From the NCBI GenBank assembly GCA_008921705.1, contig VFFE01007015.1, forward strand, positions 677,513 through 741,512: a stretch of 64,000 nt of DNA, written 5' to 3'. The notes under the pieces were generated by a model, which was not told where the DNA came from, searched no databases, and saw only the letters and a program-made list of their open reading frames with translations. Numbering within the stretch: the stretch's first letter is position 1; every line of letters starts with the position of its first letter. Origin of the DNA: Burhinus oedicnemus. Its lineage: Eukaryota > Chordata > Aves > Charadriiformes > Burhinidae. The position numbers and the translations under genes are program-made. This document shows positions 23,801-35,713 of this stretch, in pieces.

Positions 23801-25863
23801 TGGTTTGTAACTTCAATTATAATTCATCTAATCATTTTAATTCACATCTTGCATGAGACTTTTAGACAGTAATCACTAGAGATGGTACTCCTGTGCTTTT
23901 TTCTGATTGCAGGCGGTGCAATTGGTAATGAATTACCAGGGTAATTAAGATTGCCAAAGAAAAGGGAGCATTTTTATTATACTCTCTATTTGTTTAAATA
24001 GCTCTAAAGACTGTGCACAACTAGTGTAAAAAACTGTCCAATGGCTGCCCTTAATTTATCTGAGAAACTGTCCAATAAACAGCAGATACCAGAAATTCAG
24101 TCTCCATGGGTATGTCTGTTTAAGAGTGCTAAATAGATATTGAGAGATTTTCTGTATTTTGAATCAAAGATATTTTTCCCACATGAATAAGTTCAGTTCT
24201 GGTCTGCATAAACTTGCTATGAATTCTGTGAAGAAATACTGAAATTAGAGAAATAACAAATGGTAATTGTGGACAGTATCTTACAGTCTTCTTGGATTTT
24301 TATTTTAGTAATTTGCCATGATTCTTTTGTTTTAATTGGAGTCAATGTCCCTAACCTTTTCAGACTTCTGCTGGATGAAACACCATGGATATTGTGTTAT
24401 GATCTAGAATTTTCAAGTCTCATACCCCGCCTTTCCATCCTTAAAGATATTCAGTTTTCTTATTATGAGTATTCTCTTCTTGTTTCTGTTTCTCTTTTGT
24501 GAACCTCATCCAGATTTATGAGTTAATGTTTTAGAGTAAAATGTAACAAATATTATTATAATTTCTGAGTTGTGTTGTAGATGAAGAACACAAAAGAAAA
24601 AAAAAAGCATGGTCATATTAAAAGAATCAAAAGATCAGCTGGTCTTTAAACAATATGACAAGAGGTTAAGAAGGAAAATAATTTGTAGAATGATGAATAT
24701 TTAAAAAATATGTTTGTGAAATTTTATTTTTAACTTAATGGCTATGGAATATTTTCTATTTCTTATACCCAGCAAGATAAATTGAATATTTAAAAGTAAA
24801 AAATATTTTGAAGTAAAAAGCTTTCCAGCTAAAATGACTTTGTGAAGATACAACAAGGATTACGTATTTAATTTGGAAGATAATATTTAATTTGATACAG
24901 TATTAAAAGTCATATATGATTGGAGTATAAGACAAGATGTCAACAGCAGTGCAGTGTCCATATTTAAAAAGTCTTTTCCAGTTGCATAAGTATTCACCTT
25001 TGATTATATACATTTCCTTAAATTTAGATGTTTAATTAAAAATAGTATAAAAAAGTAATCCCAAGAGCAAAGCTTATGGTATCTTTTACAACCTTATCTG
25101 CTCACTTAACTGTTCACTAGTTAGTGGTAATATTCCTCCTGCTTTCACTAGTACAGAATCAAACCACTAATTCATGTTAAAGTTAATAGACTTTCTTATG
25201 TTGACTGAGCATTTAAAAAAAATCACCTGTGCTGAGCCTCTGTCAATCATCTTCCAGATACCTTTATTTTGGGTTAGCAAAGCTATGTAACGTACAGATA
25301 CCATCTACACATATGTATGCATATATTTATATTACACACTTATTAAAGAATAAGTAGTTATTTTTTAGAACATTTCAAATCATTAGTTATGGGGTAAATA
25401 CTGAAATCATAGATTTCAAAGTAAAAAAAGTTTGGGTATTTTTTTAAATTTAACTCAATTGCAGTTTCTTAAAACTGGAAGACTAAATATGATATAAAGT
25501 ATTGACGACTTACTCTCAGATATCAATAAATGAACAGAATGTATAGCATAGCTCTGAGTCTCATTAATCAAACAGGTATTTTAAAAGTATTTTCAGATTA
25601 TTTTTAGACCATTCTATATATTATATTCTTTTTTTTATAAAAATAAAATAAATTATACTCATAAACCTTTGGTTAGTAGTGTTTCTCAACAGCCATGTTC
25701 TGTTTTGCAACAAATATCTCTATGAATATAAGAGAAAAATAGTACAATAACAAAGAAAAATATATTACAGAGATCTCAATTCTTTTAATTTAATTTCAGT
25801 TACCTAAAACTTAGAGGATAAATTTAATTCCAGATTTTAGAGACAAAAAATTAACTGTATTAA
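20824..25863. other. AT-rich single-copy DNA, no gene seen
   Basis: Five kilobases without a recognisable exon or transposon. The region has an A-rich patch at 21336-21390. The stretch 22980-23640 is somewhat less AT-rich but shows no family resemblance or defensible reading frame. Confidence 0.5.
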
Positions 25864-26620
25864 AATAGAATAGAATTGAGTAGGCTAGACTAGACTAGAC
25901 TAGTTCAGATGAAAGGGACATACAATGTTCATCTAGTCCAACTGCCTGACCAATTGAGGGCTGACAAAAGTTAAAGCATGTAACTAAGGGCATTGTCCAA
26001 ACACATTTTAAACACTGACAGGCTTGGGGCATTAACCACCTCTCTAGGAAGCCTGTTCCGGTGTTTGACCACCCTCTCAGTAAAGAAATGCTTCGTAATG
26101 TCCAGCCTGAATCTCCCCTGGTGCAGCTTTGAACCATTCCCACGCGTCCCATCAGTAGATACCAGGAAAAGAGATCAGCACCTCACTCTCCACTTCCCCT
26201 CCTCAGGAAGCTGTAGAGATAAATGAGGCTGCCCCTCAGCCTCCTTTTCTCCAAAGTAGACAAACCCAGACTTTTTAGCTGCTCCTCATAGGACATTCCT
26301 TCCAGCCTTTTCACCAGCTTTGTTGCCCTCCTCTGGACACATTCGAGTACCTGAACATCCTTCTTAAATTGTGGGGCCCAGAACTGCACGCAGTACTCAG
26401 GGTGAGGCCGCAGCAATGCTGAATACAGTGGGATAATCACTACTTTTGACTGACTGGTGATACTGTGTTTGATGTACCCCAGGATGCGGTTTGCCCTCTT
26501 GGCTGCCAGGGCACGCTGCTGACTCATATTCAGCCTGCTGTCGACCAGCACCCCCAGATCCCTTTCTGTAGGGCTGCTCTCCATCCAGTCCTCTCCCAAT
26601 TTATACCTGTGTCCAGCACC
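25864..26620 (-). mobile_element. CR1 LINE, 5'-truncated, with a different tail type
   Basis: A minus-strand CR1 of another lineage. Its 3' tail (left on the plus strand) is made of TAGAA/TAGAC pentamers (about 25864-25903) instead of the 8-bp ATTCTATG units. The 3' UTR has 'ttcatctagtccaactgcctgacca'-type sequence. The ORF2 C-terminal region is open at 26183-26599 and continues to 25985 in other frames. I recall bird CR1 lineages with tails of this kind, but the lineage name is not asserted. Confidence 0.92.
26183..26599 (-). pseudogene. CR1 ORF2 C-terminal fragment
   Basis: A 138-residue open stretch of the CR1 ORF2 C-terminal domain. It carries the blocks [62 protein letters not shown] and [20 protein letters not shown]. 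It begins after the catalytic FADD, so no polymerase residues are present. It ends at a stop before the final RLPREVV block, which lies in another frame near 26045. This is a relic, not a gene. Confidence 0.9.
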
Positions 26621-27316
26621 TATATAGGAAATAAGTGTTTAGGCTCCCACGACACCCAAAACAGTGAGTAAAGCTTGATTCATTTTCCCTCACATAGGTG
26701 CTAATGTTGTTTTAGATACCATAGGGTGTTCTGCCCTGTCTTGGCTGCCCCCCTGCAGAAGAGCTTGGATCTGATGGAGACACCAGGTCACACTGCCTGC
26801 CTTGTGCGGATGCCTTGGATACCTTCACATTCTGATATGACAGGTGTGAATATATCCGTGTGTGGGTAACTAAATTCAGCTTAGTGAGGTCTAGGGAGCC
26901 GTTCAGCTCATTGTGAAGTAGGTAACACTTTGCTTGGCTGAATAGCCATATGGGTTATATTGACTTTATCTCTCATCAATTATGATGTAAGATTAAACAT
27001 ATGACTTACAGGTAGACTCCATAATCAGACATCTAAGTGTATATAACATAAATTGTTAAACTCTATCACGCTTCCTGTCTGGTTTAAACTAGCTGTTCAG
27101 GCTACTTCTGTAATCAAGTGTAGTCAAAGCAGAGACCAGTGACACCTGTAAATTCGAAGTGCACTAAAAGGGCATATCTAACTATAGCATGTGTTTTGTA
27201 ACACTGTGATGGCACAGCCAGATTCAATTTTACAATACTATGTAAGTGATGTGATCATCAGAGGGGCAAGGATAAGTGTAGTTGCACTTTGGGAGTATGC
27301 AAGTAAGAAAAGTTGC
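26621..27316. other. Single-copy DNA, no gene seen
   Basis: About 700 bases of mixed composition between a CR1 and the GGGAA tract. No repeat, exon or RNA gene recognised. Confidence 0.5.
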
Positions 27317-27441
27317 GGGAAGGGAAGGGAAGGGAAGGGAAGGGAAGGGAAGGGAAGGGAAGGGAAGGGAAAAAAGGGAAAAAAAAAGGGAAAAAAGGGA
27401 AAAAAGGGGAAAAAGGGGAAAAAAGGAAAAAAGGGAAGGGG
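27317..27441 (+). repeat. GGGAA pentanucleotide tract with A-rich degenerate end
   Basis: About eleven near-perfect GGGAA units (27317-27370) are followed by a degenerate all-purine stretch in which GGG or GGGG runs are separated by 4-9 A (27371-27441). The plus strand is purely purine for about 125 bases. Reading frames through it (KGREGKG repeats) are artefacts of the repeat. Confidence 0.95.
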
Positions 27442-28077
27442 ATAAGCCTTATATGTAGCAGAGAAGACTTCCCCTTTTTGTGAGGGGTTGCAACAGCATA
27501 AAAGCCTCATGTGAGGACAAGCAAGGAAAATTGAAAAGAAATTTGCACTTTGGTTACGACTTCCTTGTTGGTGAGCCTGATCACCTTGAACTTGAGGATA
27601 AAAGCCAACAAGAAACACAGTTGTGAGTGCTAACTACAGCTTCAGCTCTATGGCAAAGTCAGAAATTATACACACATAATTTAGAATATAATTTTTAAAA
27701 TTGAGTTTTGTGTATGTAGCAATGATCATTAATAATTTGTAAGAACTGACCATTTGCAAGTAATGTTTTGCTACTGAATGTATTTAGTAAACTTTAGTTT
27801 TAGAGTTTAAAACTGACCAAATTTTTCAGTCTTCTAAACACTCCATCACAGCGATGTCTAATTTCCTGGTATAAGCATACATATATTCATTTGCAACACA
27901 GGAGAGGAAGATAAATGTCTGGGGTTTTCATACATTCACTTCAGTATAGGATCCTCTGTCTTCCTCTTCAGTGTCCTTAACTTTTTTCTCAACTATCCAG
28001 TCATGATTATTTGCTTAAAGTCCATATTCAACTTTTAGACAAAAGTGAGATAACTCCTATCTAAAGTCAGATTTCTG

Positions 28078-28217
28078 GAGAGAGACAAGGAAGGTGATCA
28101 GAAGAAAAAATATCAGAGAGGAATAGAGTTAGAAAAGAAATAAGGAATGCATACAAAGGACTAAACAAAAAGATAAGGAAAAGGAAGGAAAAAAAAAAAA
28201 AGAAAGAGGTAAGAGAC
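28078..28217 (+). repeat. Purine-rich low-complexity stretch
   Basis: About 140 bases dominated by A and G, including a 14-base A run inside 'aaggaaggaaa...gaaagagg'. This is low-complexity DNA; no unit repeats regularly. Confidence 0.6.
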
Positions 28218-31200
28218 CATATGTTACTAACCCAGCTGAAATGGAACAAACTCAGGAAAGAAAAAACAGAATGCAACCAAAAGAAATAATATGAATTATG
28301 TTCCTAAACCAGCCTACTAAATAGAAAGCTTATGAACAGTATTTCACAGCTGATTGTAAATGGATGGCATATCTCTCCTACCTTCCATTAGATACTACCT
28401 GTTGTAGATCAGATAGACGCCTTTAAGAATATTCTGCAGTCACACTTTGGAAATTCAAGACTAGTAAGAAAACAGCCTTGGAGAAGCTGTACCTGGGCAA
28501 GCAAAACAAGTGCTTTTCTGCTGAGTTTTGCTTTAATTCTGAGAATAATAGATAGAGGGTACATTTTTCAAGGCCTGGTTACCAATATGTCCCGTGAAAA
28601 TACAGATGTACTAAGAAATCACTGTTTTGTTTTTAGATAAACAAGTAATTTAAAAGAAAATTAATATCATTTTAAAAGTATGATGAAATCTTTATACAGA
28701 ATTAATTAAAAAAGCATACAAAGAGAAAATAATTTAAAACCTAATTGTGGCCTTTATATTTGAACGATTGTATCTTTACTCTCCATGTTATTAATATTTC
28801 TCATTACTATATTAAATACATTTTTTTCTATTTAAAATAATAAAGCCTGAATGAAAAAGCTTCATAAATACGTCTTAAATAGAATACAGCAATTAACCCT
28901 TAGTTCAAAAAAGAGAAAATAGACCAAAAATTTTCTGTTTCTTTGTGTACTAGATTTTTCCTTGACTGAGATTAGAATATAAATGGATAGACCATTTGAA
29001 AGATAGCATACTCTGCCATTGTTTGAAAGTCATAATACACTTCTGTAGAAGGTTGTTATCAGAGAATTAGTAGGATTTACAGAAGGGATCTTTTCTGACA
29101 GCTTGGTGCTGTTTTGCAGTTGTGTGCCTTTTTTTTACGATGTCTAACAGGATTAAACACTGCATAATTATAAGACTTTCAACAGTCTTTTTCTTTTTTT
29201 TCCCCTTCCTGTTATTTTAACACTGAATGTTTATAATATTTGTTTTCTCTTGATTTAACAATGAATGAAAAAGCTTGTATTAGCTCATTTTAAAGCAGTA
29301 TACGGTATACTATACACTAAATAGCCTCTGTTATCCTGGATAAAAATGTATCATCAACCATAATCTCATACTTTGAAATACAGGCAAATTTATTTCCTCA
29401 TAAAAAGAATTCTGCAAATAGCTCGATATGTTATGTACTGCAATTGTTATGGAGACTGGTAACCTTAACATTTCTTAAATGCCATCTAACTCATTTTTCA
29501 AGAATTTCAGACCTATGTTCATATCACCATCTTTGTCCATATCTTATTTAGAATGCATATCAATGACTGTATATACAAGTTATCCCAATGGTACTGAGGG
29601 GCCAGAGTTTTTACTTTAATATTGTTTTTTTCTTAAAATCATGATTTATATGCAGGCTGTAATCTCTAAGCTTTAACAGAAAGTTAAAGAAGTAACCTCT
29701 CTGAATATTGTGAAAGCTCCTACCAAGAAAATCCAAACTTTAAATTACAGAAGAGACAATCAATACTAATAATGTGAGTATATAGCATATTTTCATAAAG
29801 AAAATAAATAACACTGACAATATAGATAAAACAGTGACTTTTTACTGTTAGTGGATAGAAGTATGGGAAAGTAATTTAAGTTTTACTGTGGGGTTTATGA
29901 TTATTGCCTTACATCATCAACTGCTGAAAGTCAATGTATGTTTTACCATCTATTTTCAGATTATTTTACTTATAAAAATGTATTAGCCATCATATACAAT
30001 AGATGGGCATAAGCTGTGTAGACATAATATTGCTGTGTAAGAAATCTCCAAAATGACAATTGAAACATGATAAATTTTGTAATTACTTTCTGTTGAAGCT
30101 CAGAGTGGAAAATCTACAAAATTAAGACAGAGGGAACTTTCCCATGAATTTCAGCTGGAGCTGAAAAGGCAGTTCAAAGTAGGCATATGGATCACCTGGA
30201 CTACCAGGTGACCACTAAGACAACAATATCAGAAACATCAGGATGTTCCAAGTTGTAAAAAGGAGGTACTAGCTGATCAGAGTTCAGGATCAAGCATAAC
30301 TTGCCAAGTAAAATTCCTCTCAGGATCCATAGGAAATGTTCTTCATCAAATTCTGATGATTTTCTTCATGCTTCCCTGAAGAAGTTTCCTTCTTGGTACA
30401 AAATGTCTTTGTTTCCGTTATTCCCGGTCCATCCCATCCTCAAGTGTTTGAAAGGCGTGAGCCCAGTTTTTCCCCAGGACTGCCTCTTCCATGGTGGTTC
30501 AGACTGTGTGCACCAACAAAGGCAAGACCCCAGTGTAGTCTCCTCTGGTACATAGACATACCCATTAAAATAAACACAGAGTAAGAAGAGGTCATGACAG
30601 ATCTGTCAAATCCATAAATTTTTAATTCTAATTCCATTGTTTCTATATGTTATAGAAGAGATGAGATTATGTCAGAGTTTATAAATATATATTCAGTTCC
30701 TAGATTTTGAGACACATTTATAGATAGCATCCATGACTTTCTATTGAAATAGAGACATACATTTATATATTTTTTTTAAAGCTCATGCAAAAGTCTGGTA
30801 AAAGAAAATTTCATAAACTGATTAACTACTTAATCTGCACTGAAATACCTTTGTGCTGTAAAAAGTTAGATAAAACATTTGTTCTCAAATTTCTAATCAA
30901 CTTTATTGTTTCCCATACTAGTACTGCTTGAGTTTTACTATTGTAAAATAGAAGATATATGTACTTTAATAACAAAAATGTTGCATGTTAGTTATTTTTA
31001 GAATGCATAATTCAGAAGCTATTTAAAGATGCAAATTATTGTAGCAAAACATCATGGGGCCATAAAGATTTATAAGCTGTTAAATGATCTTCAGGGCAGA
31101 AGCAAATAACATGTAACACCTGGCATAGACAGTATGTTTAACGATAATACAAATCCTTTATGGTACATTAACACCTTCAGAAATGAATAATGTCCTAAAA

Positions 31201-32277
31201 TCAATTCCACAAAAAGTTACAGATGAGGGTCAACACGTAATGTAATTGCACTGAACAAAATTAGCAAATAGAATTTATCTAACTCCTTAATGCAAGCTCT
31301 CTTACCATTAATATTTCCTAATAAACAGAATTTAGGGTGTGTTTGTGATGGATGATATTTATTTCCTTGAGGATCTGAACTATTTTGCTATTTATCAGAA
31401 TTAGAGCTACTACGCATCCTATTCCTCATTACGTGCCTAATTAATTTGCTGTATTAAAAATTCATCTTACTTTGTTCAGATCAGGCAAGCCAAAACCTTT
31501 TAATTTCATTGTGCTCAAAAGATTAATTTTCTCTGATACTGTAAGGACTAATAATTTATTCATATTACCTGAATCAATCAGAAAATCACTTTTTTTCCTA
31601 CACACATTTATTGCAAAGCTAGAGGGCTTCTCTAGGCATTTATTTTCCTGTAAATTTGAAATAGTTAATTGGCAGTAATGGGTCTAGATTGAATTAAACA
31701 ATGGGAACTTTTGTAACACATAGAGGGATATATATTTGCTTTCCAGTGAAAGTAAAGCAGCAAATAGTCCCACTGAACACCATACCTTTAGAGAAATGAA
31801 ATGTTTTTTTCTACTTTGAAAGATAGCTAAGGTCTTGTGAAAACCGATCATAACTTTTTCTTTTTAAATAATAAATTCCATTAGTTATTTTTCAACGTAT
31901 TAAGAAATCAGAACAATTAGAATTTCTAAGACAATACAGGGGTGTCAAGAATTTTAAAAACAAACAAATAAATAATTGGATGGACAGTCTACATATTTTT
32001 TGCATCCGAAAGTCTAAATAATTTTGATGAAAGATGATCCTTGTTAAAGACAAATATTCAGTTCAGCTATGTTATTTGAAAAAGTTACATTATAGATGTA
32101 GCTGTACATATCTGAAACGCATATATGACAAAATATGTCATTTTGTTTTCTACTGAAGATTTTTCGGTCTGTTGGAAAATACTGTGATTTTACAAATTTT
32201 CTGATGTTTGAACTTTTTGTCGTTAATCAGTCTTTATTAAGATTTTTACCTCTGACTTCATTTCTTGGAATTATTAA

Positions 32278-32282
32278 AGTGC
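32278..32282. repeat. Target-site duplication, left copy (agtgc)
   Basis: Matches the right flank actgc (32986-32990) at 4 of 5 bases. The mismatch is best explained by a later substitution. Confidence 0.65.
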
Positions 32283-32408
32283 TGTTGTGGTTTTAGCCAG
32301 ATTGGCCCAATCAAGCAGAACAACAGATGCTCTCTCTTGCTCCGCTTCAAAGGGAGGCAGGAGAGAAAGAAAGAAAGACACTGAAGAGTTTAGAAGGAAT
32401 TAAACTAC

Positions 32409-32414
32409 TTTAAT
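32409..32414 (-). promoter_or_regulatory. LTR polyadenylation signal (ATTAAA)
   Basis: The minus strand reads ATTAAA about 220 bases downstream of the TATA box, a plausible R-region end. Confidence 0.5.
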
Positions 32415-32635
32415 GAAATATTAATAATAAAATAATAAAAGGAAAATAATGAAATATATACAAAACCGTATCAAACTCCCAGGATTACGTTCACGTCATG
32501 AGCAGGCACTGGGGAAATCTCAAACTGGACTCAGCAACAGACAGAAAATGGATTCCAGATCTGCATTCAGCATGGGGGTCAAAGGCAGACGAACAGACAG
32601 AGTCCTCCTTGGACAACAGCCATTAAAGAACGAGG

Positions 32636-32643
32636 CTTTTATA
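32636..32643 (-). promoter_or_regulatory. LTR TATA box
   Basis: The minus strand reads TATAAAAG. Its surroundings (CTGACCAA upstream, GCTCAGTATAAAAGCC at the box) align with the promoter of the LTR at 2333-2931. Activity is inferred from the motif. Confidence 0.65.
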
Positions 32644-32985
32644 CTGAGCATGATGCATGTGGCATGGAATACCCTGTTGGTCAGTTTTGGGTCACCTGTC
32701 CTGTCGGCTCCTCTCCACAGGTGTGACCTTTCTATGCTTTTCCGCTTCCGACCCTCCAACGGGTCAAGTAACAAAGTTGGCTGGCCTTGACTGTTATAGC
32801 AGTAAGTATAAGTAGGAGCCTCTCTGCATCCCATTCCTTGGCATCAGCTATAAACATGGGTCTTATCACTCTGGGAGCGAACAGTTTCTGCACAACATGC
32901 TGTTAATTTCAGCAGTTAGAAGAGGCCTAGCTAAAAAATAAAGTTACTGAACAAAATGGATCCTGTTTTACCTCAAACCAGGACA

Positions 32986-32990
32986 ACTGC
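32986..32990. repeat. Target-site duplication, right copy (actgc)
   Basis: Directly follows the CA end of the LTR and pairs with agtgc at 32278-32282. Confidence 0.65.
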
Positions 32991-34216
32991 AAATACAGAT
33001 CATTGTGTTTGATCAAGATTGAACACAATGTTAAAACTCCAAACTTCAATATGGAGTGAAAAATTGCAGTTATATCAATTCTTTCCCCTCTTTTACCTCA
33101 CTGAAGGGTGCAACTTATTTCACATGAAAATTGACTTTAAAACCAAAAACTATATAATTTCTTCAGACTATGAGCATATATTAAATCAATGTTCACAATT
33201 TTCACTGAGAAATATGATGGCTAAGATATTCCATCTATCACTAGCTCAGAATGAGATTTATCTTAGCAAACATTAACTGTCTTTAAATTTGGCATATAGT
33301 CTAAGACAAACTATGGTGATTAATTTCATTTCAGGGTCAATGAAAAGAGACTGAAGACCTATGACTGTAAGATAGATGGAAAAAATAGATATATTCAGCT
33401 GTTTCCTTTCTGTAGATCACAGGGCATAGATGATTTGGTAGGTACTTGAGTTATAGGAGGATGAAGAGAAGCAAGATGAATCTTACCTTTGGTGAATGAA
33501 GGAAAAAAAATTGTTCACCTAAAAGCATATATGTGCACTACAACATAGGTCAAAAAAGAAAGGATCCACTTGTGACACTAATGGAGTCTTATAAATTCCT
33601 GATGTCCAAGAATCTGCCATTGTCTTCATTTTTCTGCAAGGTAAAGTGCCACATAGAGGTTTGCCTATGACCTTACAGACTTTAATTTTAAGGAAACAAC
33701 TATTGAATTTCCAATATGTATTAAAACTCATAAGAAAAGTATGGGGTTTTTTGTAAATTAACACTCACTACAATAGTCGTAAACATAGATCCTAACCCAA
33801 ATGGGAGAAGACTTTGTCAATTTCATCAACATGTTTGTATAATAAATTCAAAATATTACAAGAGGTCAAACAGATTCATTCTGAAGCTTTCTGATTCGTT
33901 TGACTTACTTTTCATTTTTTTAATATTCTTCAGATTTTATACCCATAAAAGAATGTGAATAATATGAAATACATATTTCTTTTGATAACAAATTTTTACT
34001 GTGTTTTTAAAGAGCTGCAAAAACTTTTATTTTGCTGTTCAAATTATGGAGAAGTATATGTTCGATTAAAGTATGACTTTTTATCTAAATCTTTTTATTA
34101 ATATTTGACTTTTTATCTAAAAAGACGCTCTTCGTTTCATGTAAACTTATTTATCAAAAAATTATCAAAAGCTGCTCAAAAAGGGTCTAATCCCACAGCT
34201 CTTATTATATAGGGGT

Positions 34217-34248
34217 AAAAAACCAAACCAAACCAAAACAAAACCAAC
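34217..34248 (+). repeat. AAACC-type simple repeat
   Basis: About six imperfect units of aaacc/aaaac ('aaaccaaaccaaaccaaaac'). Confidence 0.8.
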
Positions 34249-34737
34249 ACTCTGAACCTGCAGAGCAGGAGTGTGACTCTCCAGCAAAGTGGTTGAAACA
34301 CTGATCCACAAAGAATGAGTCCCATTTCCTAGCACAGCACATGCAAGTGCCGTTTCGTGTAAAACTGTTACACAAACAGGTGTTTCAAAGAAAACTCAAA
34401 CTCTGCGTTCTGACATTTTGGATTAGCATTCTTACCTTTAGGCGACAGTTAGCCTTGAAGTACTCTCCACAAAAGTAAGAAATTTGAGGATGAATTAGGA
34501 ATTGAGGTCTCCAAGATACAGCAATATAGAATGGATAGTGAATAGAAAGGCACAGCAGTTTCTCCACCTCAAAGCTCACATCTTAAAAGTGAGGTATTTT
34601 CTCTTAAGGCAGACAACTGTCTTTTATAGGCAATAGGATCCTGAAGAGCTGTATAAATTGTTCTTTAAGAATAGGAGATTCACAGCATTGCACCTCTCAG
34701 GCTAAATCTGTCCTAGTAAACTAAAAAGGCAAGCCAT

Positions 34738-34805
34738 GGATTTGAACCCTGGCATATGCTTCATTGTGCTATTTGACTGCCCGCATGCTCCTCGGCCCAT
34801 TTTGT
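34738..34805 (-). mobile_element. Possible tRNA-derived SINE relic (weak)
   Basis: The minus strand contains GGTTCAAATCC (plus 34738-34748). This differs from the tRNA B-box consensus GGTTCGANTCC at one position. An A-box-like GGGCCGAGGAG lies 50 bases upstream (start to start). The spacing is near that of tRNA-like promoters. The bases after the B box vaguely resemble the MIR core. Too diverged to name; it could be chance. Confidence 0.25.
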
Positions 34806-35713
34806 GCCACGCCAGCTAGCACAGTCCCCGAAGAGGTTCAGACATGATGTGGGAGCTAACAAACTCACTGTAAATAGCCTGGTCAAGGCCACCCTCCTCT
34901 GACATGGAAGAAAATCTAGCCATACAGATGTGAATCACCACTTCACACACCCGTGTGGACAGAGAATGGGTCCTGGCCTCTTTTATGGCACACAAGCTTA
35001 GCCTAACAGAAAAAGACCTAGTTTTTGGATCCCATGCCACCGATAGGCATAAATATTTGTTGCTGTGTAAAAACACATCTTAAATGTGTACAGAACATTA
35101 AGGTCAAAAGCTGATTGATTGCATAGTTAAACATCCTCATGATTAAGCAGCACTGAACATGAGTTTTTAAGAGTCTAATTCTAGATTCAAGACCTGCAAT
35201 TTCCATGTGTAATTTTGCTTCAGTTACCTTTCTAGACCTCTTTTTTTTCTGTACAACAACCAGCTTCAACTTAGTTTTCCTTTGCACTGTCTAAAATCCT
35301 GGAAATCATACTTGTCTGGGATTTATGTATCAATTATTAGACAATTTCCCCATCAATGCAGCAGATGTTGAGAATGAGACATTGCAACACTTGTCTAAAA
35401 GCATCAATCATCTGGCAGCATGGGAAAACTAGGCACAGTTAGGCAGAAGTAGAAGTTATTTAATATGCAGTGATAAAGAGCCTGCACTACCTCCTCAGTC
35501 CTGTATGCAGTTATGGAACGTATGTTTACGGGGCCCAGTTCCTTTAAATATATGCATACGTTTATATACGTCACTATAATGAAATCAGCACAAATGAATT
35601 TCTGGATTTGAAAAGTTTATTATACAGACATATCTTGGAGACTCTGCTAAAGCATCCCTTGTAAAACAACAATTTGAAATCTGATAACAAAACCCAGCCT
35701 TCAAGGTCCTTAT

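Larger units (their letters stand above)
27442..32282. other. AT-rich single-copy DNA, no gene seen
   Basis: No exon or transposon recognised in 4.8 kb. There is a purine-rich patch at about 28078-28217 and a short perfect palindrome agtatac-g-gtatact at 29297-29311. Reading frames are short and AT-biased. Confidence 0.55.
32283..32985 (-). mobile_element. Solo LTR of an avian endogenous retrovirus
   Basis: A 703-bp LTR on the minus strand. Read on the plus strand it begins TGTTGTGG and ends CAGGACA, so it has TG...CA ends. It is flanked by agtgc (32278-32282) and actgc (32986-32990), a 5-bp target duplication with one mismatch. The minus strand has TATAAAAG (32636-32643) followed about 220 bases later by ATTAAA (32409-32414). 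An A/T-rich block of ATTAAT/AATAAT words lies at 32418-32465. The promoter zone 'tactgagcatgatg...ttggtcag' is homologous to that of the LTR at 2333-2931. No internal retroviral genes are attached. Confidence 0.85.
32991..35713. other. Single-copy DNA with a weak SINE-like motif
   Basis: No gene seen. An AAACC-type simple repeat lies at 34217-34248. A tRNA B-box-like motif lies on the minus strand at 34738-34748. The segment 34650-35080 is less AT-rich but has no defensible reading frame. Confidence 0.5.

Noticed and set aside
27191..27618. Open frames on both strands through the GGGAA tract
   Set aside because: The repeat lacks stop codons in these frames, giving KGREG or PFFPF repeats; this is an artefact of the pentamer.
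29297..29311. Palindrome agtatac-g-gtatact
   Set aside because: Seven-base arms are expected by chance in 64 kb of AT-rich sequence.
34074..34121. 16-bp direct repeat tgactttttatctaaa (34074-34089 and 34106-34121) as a target duplication
   Set aside because: Only 16 bases separate the copies and no element lies between; a small local duplication is the simplest reading.
34738..34805. A functional tRNA gene on the minus strand
   Set aside because: Only the B box is convincing; acceptor and anticodon stems cannot be folded by eye. A SINE relic or chance is more likely.
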